Below, one piece after another: positions 59,150 through 64,000 of a stretch of DNA of 64,000 nt; positions within the stretch are counted from its first letter, which is position 1; every line of letters begins with the position of its first letter. The stretch is from Hanleya hanleyi. Its lineage: Eukaryota > Mollusca > Polyplacophora > Lepidopleurida > Hanleyidae. Both the position numbers and the translations under genes were made by a program. Below the pieces are notes generated by a model. That model searched no databases. It saw nothing but the letters and a program-made list of their open reading frames with translations, and was not told the DNA's origin. Location of the stretch: positions 101,176 through 165,175 of the forward strand of contig JAVTVY010037269.1 of assembly GCA_036873755.1 (NCBI GenBank), given 5' to 3'.

Positions 59150-59216
59150 TGATATGGACACGGAAATTCTTTAATGGACGACGGCTTAATATTAAATGAC
59201 GGACTTGACGCTTGTT
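59150..59216 (+). mobile_element. Naiad 3' terminus (+), solo
   Basis: ATGGACACGGAAATTCTTTAATGG region to GACGCTTGTTT. Confidence 0.7.
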
Positions 59217-59814
59217 TCGTGACACGACTTTGTTTCTTTAACTTTTAAAAGGAAGCTTATTTCGAAGTAGAACTCGAATATACGCGGTATATTGTACCGC
59301 AGTAAACAAATTGTAACACTTGCACTGTATTGTACATTATATACAGTCTCGTCCACAGTCGTTGGTGCAATCGTCGGTTTGCGAATCTCCGAATAATTAA
59401 CTGATTTATTGCGCTTTGGTCGACAACTTACCTGTATTGGAATACCAATAGTGTACCACTTCAGACAGACTATCATTAAACTTTATAAAATAATCGAAAA
59501 GCCAATGCGAATGAAAAGTGATTTGGATAATCGATAATCTTTGGTATGCTGCATTTCCACGTCGAAGGTCACTTCATGGAATATAGCGCCATGGTATGCC
59601 AATCACAAGGTTTCGTTGCGAAGAAATCGGGCTATTGATTTTTTTTGTTTGTTTTTAAATGCATCGTGTGAACACCCATTGTCACACATACACTATGAAT
59701 CGCCTCTCACAAGTGTTTGACGAACTTGAAATCCAAAGACCTTGAATGATGGGAAATGGTTTTCACTTGATTTACCAACAGATAGGTGCAGGAATGAAGA
59801 AAATCCTGTTGTGT
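59217..59814. other. Stretch without recognisable gene
   Basis: Nothing recognised. Confidence 0.4.
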
Positions 59815-60450
59815 TGTTAAAAAACTTAGTTATTTCTTGGCAATTTTTCCTCAAGGATTGGGATGATCGCTATGAAACTTCACACAATTGTCAATGTGAA
59901 TATGGGGAATAGGAGCAAAACAGACAGAATTCTTGTATAACTTGTACGCAATTTTTACACTTGAAGTTTGTCAGTGCGACTGCGCAGCTTCTGTCAGCCA
60001 TATTTACTGTAGATCAACAAAACTGCTGTCAATTAATAGCTAGACTGCTGAACTACGACACTGGATATTTCCTAAAACTTTCATCATTTCTTTTCCAAAA
60101 CAAAAAAAACCCAAACATATTTGTTTGCTAAATCATCTTTTTTCAACAGCTCTGTATTCTAAAAAATGATGTAAATAAACTCATGCATGATAATTCTCCA
60201 TAGTGTCAGTGTTCAATCTACAATCTGTCATCTGACATCCATTTTGAGTGTCTACTGTTTATCTGGCGGTCAGTCGCTGCGCAGTCCCATTGGCAAAATT
60301 CAAGTGTAAATTTTGCATAGAAATTAAATTTGAAAATCATCTATTTTCCCTCTGTTGTATTCCACTTATTCAAATTGACAAGTGTGTGAAGTTTCAGAAC
60401 GGTCATCCCAGTCGTTAAAAAAATTTGCCAAAACATTGTAAACTGTTTTA
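59815..60450. repeat. Long imperfect inverted repeat (hairpin element)
   Basis: Arms of ~190 bp (59815-60005 and about 60255-60450) with blocks such as GAAACTTCACACA, TTGTCAAT and TTTACACTTGAA in one arm and their complements in the other, by eye roughly three-quarters identical, around a ~250-bp centre. Confidence 0.7.
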
Positions 60451-61902
60451 GGGGAAGTAATACTATTCGGATATCTCTTGTCTTATGTTCAACACGGTGG
60501 ACGTATGTAAATATCCCCCGGAAACCTTGTGAAAAATGCCTAACCCTGTTTATGACTAAACAATGGGGCATGGCATTATGGAGACAAAGACTTGGCTAAT
60601 TCTATGTTAGCTATTTTTGCTTTCAGTAATGTCAAGATGCGTTTCCAGAGTTTGTGTTGGGCTGTTTTGTTTTCTGATTTATCAGTTCAGTGAAGTACAA
60701 AATTCAGTAACGTTACGCTTTGTATTGACGCTTTGTATTGACATCATTTTCAAAACTACATGTATATGCTGATGTGTAATATTCTCCCTGTCTCAAGTCT
60801 GCGGCTATTTAATTTGAGTTGAATTGGAAAATTGTGGGTAGGTATGTTGCAGTCGATCGAACTATGTCCCAAATATGGAATGTTTAACTCTACATGACCT
60901 GGCCTCTACTTCGTCTGAAATAAGAAAAAATAAAATAAAATAGAAAATTAATCAAATGATATGATGTAAAACAGTCTGGGGCTTAGTTATCCCAGGAAAA
61001 GCTATAAAAAATTGGGGAGAAATGACGATCACTTTTTAGATACCCCATATTGCCGACATTTTTAATTTACACGTGATCCCTTACTCAGATGTGTATGCAA
61101 ATAGGCTCAAAATGACCGCGCAAATATGATAGTCTATAGAGTCACTAAGTCTCAGTCCTTAACTTTTTATTTGTTCCGGAGCACTGGGAAGTACATTTTG
61201 TTACCTGGCCTCCCCCACCCCCCGCCACCCGCTCCACAGGCCATGTACGGTTACCAAAAGAAGAAAACTCTTGAGTGATTTTCAGATACCAATGATGCTA
61301 CTGAAACTATGTCATATTACTGCTTATAGTAACGTTTTGATACCTTGTTATCATAACTATTTAATTGAAATTAGTAATTTATTGGGGTATTTCTTGTTAA
61401 GGTTTCTGCACCGTGCCATATTATACTACTCAAACAATGACGTGAGATTTTCTGGGCATATGCCCTGGAGTAACAGATTTTCAAATTCGAGGTCCAGAGA
61501 ATGGAAAACGTCACTGCCTATAGAGTGGTTACTATGGAAAACAGAAGATAATTCTATCGTTTCTTTTTTATAGACTGACTTACTGTGCTTGTTTTGATGG
61601 ATGATAACTCAATGGAGTCATACATTCCATCATATGGACTGCATTTATCCGTAACCTATTGGATTCCTGTGGATTTGGCTACTTATTTCATAAACAATGT
61701 AACTTGATATAGACAATGTTATACGTCGACTTAAAGATATTGAAACTCAACAAATGCTTGCCTAGATACATTCCTGTAGCAAACTGAATACCGGGTACTC
61801 TTACCTCGCTAAAAAGTACTTTCTGTAGATTAAGCTATATTGATATTCTGACCAGTAGAAAAATCAGAAGCACTCTATGTAAATACGGAATCAGTGCTCC
61901 TC
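60451..61902. other. Stretch without recognisable gene
   Basis: The frame at 61271-61573 (100 aa) shows no domain. A C-rich tract (CCCCCACCCCCCGCCACCC) lies at 61212. Confidence 0.4.
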
Positions 61903-61966
61903 GGTTGGAGATAGAACGTGGTCGTTACGGGAATGGTTGGAGATAGAACGTGGTCGTTACGGGAAT
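61903..61966 (+). repeat. 32-bp perfect tandem duplication
   Basis: GTTGGAGATAGAACGTGGTC unit, twice. Confidence 0.9.
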
Positions 61967-62029
61967 GTAGATAGGCAAGCCGAAATGCCTCCCCCCCAGT
62001 AGTATACAAGGGGTAAATTGGCGCAATAG

Positions 62030-63100
62030 CGCCTCACTGCGCATGCGCAGAAAAAAAATGGGGCGGTATTGTGGCGGTGTGCGCAGGTGAATGGGGCGCA
62101 GGTATGACGTCACTTCCGGTCTGGGTGAATGGGGCGTGACCTTGGGGGCATGTATTTCTCCGCGGTGATGCGGTCTGGTGGTGATGCGGTCTGCCTCCGC
62201 GGACCGAAAGTAGTCCCAAAACCGTGGGTTTTCGTGGAAGTGTTCGGCAATCTGTAGGGACCGCTAGTGGGCCGATGGGGTCGAGTGAGGTATCAAAGTG
62301 AAGCATTCGTGAAGGGGCATTTGATGGGCTGGGTGTGGGGTTGACATATCGGCCTTCTGCGCATGCGCGGTGGCCGAAGGGTATGAAAATAGCCTTTTTG
62401 GAACTAGGGGAGCCCCTAGTGGACCGATGGGGTCGAGTGAGGTATCAAAGTGAAGCTTATGTGAAGGGGCATCTAATGGGCTGGGTGTGGGGTTGAAATA
62501 TCGGCATTCTGCGCATGCGCGGTGGCCGAAGGGTATGAAAATAGCCGTTTTGGAGCTAGGGGAGCCCCTAGTGGACCGATGGGGTCGAGTGAGGTATCAA
62601 AGTGAAGCTATGTGAAGGGGCATCTAATGGGCTGGGTGTGGGGTTGACATATCGGCATTCTGCGCATGCGCGGTGGCCGAAGGGTATGAAAATAGCCTTT
62701 TTGGAACTAGGGGAGCCCCTAGTGGACCGATGGGGTCGAGTGAGGTATCAAAGTGAAGCATTCATGAAGGGGCATCTAATGGACTGGGTGTGGGGTTGAC
62801 ATATCGGCCTTCTGCGCATGCGCGGTGGCCGAAGGGTATGAAAATAGCCTTTTGGAACTAGGGGAGCCCCTAGTGGACCGATGGGGTCGAGTGAGGTATC
62901 AAAGTGAAGCATTCATGAATGGGCATCTAATGGACTGGGTGTGGGGTTCACATATCGGCCTTCTGCGCATGCGCGGTGGCCCAAGGGTATGGAAATAGAC
63001 GTTTTGGGAGCTAGGGGAGCCACTAATGGGCCGATGGAGTTCTATGAGGTATCCATGTGAAGCCTAGGTGAGGGGGCATTTGATGGCTGGGTGGGTGCAT
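62030..63100 (+). repeat. Satellite-like tandem repeat, ~152-bp unit, six copies
   Basis: TCGAGTGAGGTATCAAAG recurs at 62281, 62433, 62585, 62736 and 62887, with a diverged sixth at 63041 (spacing 151-154). Each unit carries the palindrome TGCGCATGCGC, also present at 62038. GC-rich compared with the rest of the window. Frames across it are not genes. Confidence 0.9.
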
Positions 63101-63345
63101 GTAAAATTTTTCTTGAAAAAAAAAAACGGAAAACGGACTTTATCGAAAAACCTGGGAAAATGCCTATATGGGGTATGAGGGGTATATAGGTCGCCGGGCT
63201 TAACGGGGCTTGTCTATCAATAGAGTTATCTCCCCCTAGTTCCAGGGTGGGTGTATGTAAAAAATTTCCTGAAAAAATACGGAATACGGACTTTATCCTA
63301 AATTACGGGAAAATGCCTATATGGGGTATGGGAGGTATAGGACCA
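63101..63345. other. Transition between the two satellites
   Basis: Two diverged copies of a ~170-bp block (TGCCTATATGGGGTATG at 63162 and 63314). Confidence 0.6.
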
Positions 63346-64000
63346 TCCTGGGAAACGTACTTCTATACATTTCGGTAGGGTTGTGGGGTCTCGTTTTTCT
63401 CGTCTCGTCATTTAGAACATGATAGGAAGTGTCCCCGTGCGAATCGGTGAAATTTTTGAAAAAAGTCACCGAGTCCCATATAGTCCCATACTGGGGTATA
63501 GGTTCAATGTTTATCCCCTGGGAAACGTACTTCTATACATTTGCGGTAGGGTTGTGGGGTCTCGTTTTACTCGTCTCGTCATTTAGAACATGATAGGAAG
63601 TGTCCCCGTGCGAATCAGTGAAATTTTTGAAAAAGTACGATATAGCCTCATATAGTCCCATACTGAGGGTATAGGACCGATGTTTGTCCCCTGGGAAACG
63701 TACTTCTATGCATTTGCGGTAGGGTTGTGGGATCTCGTTTTACTCGTCTCGTCATTTAGAACATGATAGGAAGTGTCCCCGTGCGAATCGGTGAAATTTT
63801 TGAAAAAAGTCACCGAACCCCATATAGTCCCATACTGAGGGTATAGGATCAATGTTTGTCCCCCTGGAAACGTACTTCTATACATTTGCGGTAGGGTTGT
63901 GGGGTCTCGTTTTACTCGTCTCGTCATTTAGAACATGATAGGAAGTGTCCCCGTGCGAATCGGTGAAATTTTTGAAAAAGTACTATATAGCCTCATATAG
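63346..64000 (+). repeat. Satellite-like tandem repeat, ~171-bp unit, continuing past the window
   Basis: GGAAACGTACTTCTAT recurs at 63351, 63521, 63694 and 63866 (170-173 spacing). The units are very similar (CATTTAGAACATGATAGGAA, GTGTCCCCGTGCGAATC). The array is cut by the window end. Confidence 0.95.

Noticed and set aside
58798..59199. 133-aa ORF as a gene
   Set aside because: Its start lies inside the MITE and its end is a Naiad terminus. No domain.
62034..62799. ORFs on both strands in the GC-rich end region
   Set aside because: They follow the satellite period, with no codon or domain support.
63346..64000. Alpha-satellite because of the ~171-bp period
   Set aside because: Sequence is unrelated as far as can be seen. 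The period is a coincidence or reflects nucleosome spacing.

Overview
The window reads as metazoan nuclear DNA. It is AT-rich and intron-bearing, full of non-LTR, LTR and Penelope-like retroelements, minisatellites and satellites, with no bacterial operon structure. A GAGTGAGTGAGT-plus-ATTTAACGTCGC repeat (7229, 22526, 40873) resembles a short repeat I associate with gastropod genomes, so a mollusc, probably a gastropod, is my best guess (inference from memory of repeat style, not tested).

Three host-type genes can be supported. (1) 7900-8868(+): an intact single-exon rhodopsin-class GPCR of adenosine-receptor/MECA style. A paralogue lies broken in two (5' half 17512-17817, 3' half 23966-24560), split by about 6 kb of nested mobile DNA. 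(2) 19031-21107(+): a four-exon gene whose splice sites and phases all fit, giving a 205-aa protein with one C-terminal membrane helix and no family I recognise. It sits in a ~4.24-kb insertion (18260-22497) that interrupts a Penelope-like element and carries two direct repeats of about 0.6-0.7 kb. (3) 42078-54335(-): a three-exon gene for a secreted, furin-site-containing precursor, with a TATA box at 54429-54435. Its first intron is ~11 kb and contains a 26-copy 63-bp minisatellite, a Penelope-like copy and a young Gypsy element nested inside that copy.

The rest is mostly mobile DNA. The dominant family is a Penelope-like element with permuted domains: GIY-YIG nuclease first, then a CxC linker, then reverse transcriptase. 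This is the Naiad type. Two copies lie head-to-tail at 549-6299(-). Further pieces lie at 18045-23818, 26420-34212, 37172, 47090-53845, 57372 and 59150, in tandem and inverted arrangements. A related second family includes an internally deleted short form in two copies (243-548 and 56811-57304) that share the same deletion junction. Other elements are a truncated LINE with an AAAT tail (9968-11127), a degenerate L1/Tx1-like LINE (13066-16890), a Mag-like Ty3/Gypsy element with identical 178-bp LTRs and a CAGGG target duplication (48102-52886), a 434-bp TTAA-flanked MITE (58479-58912), two inverted-repeat elements (55845-56800, 59815-60450) and a possible adintovirus/Polinton-like remnant (29783-30217).

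Tandem repeats occur at 24987-25760 (~145 bp), 37225-37690 (~80 bp), 44499-46122 (63 bp), 62262-63100 (~152 bp) and 63346-64000 (~171 bp, running off the window end). The last 1.7 kb therefore enters a satellite region.
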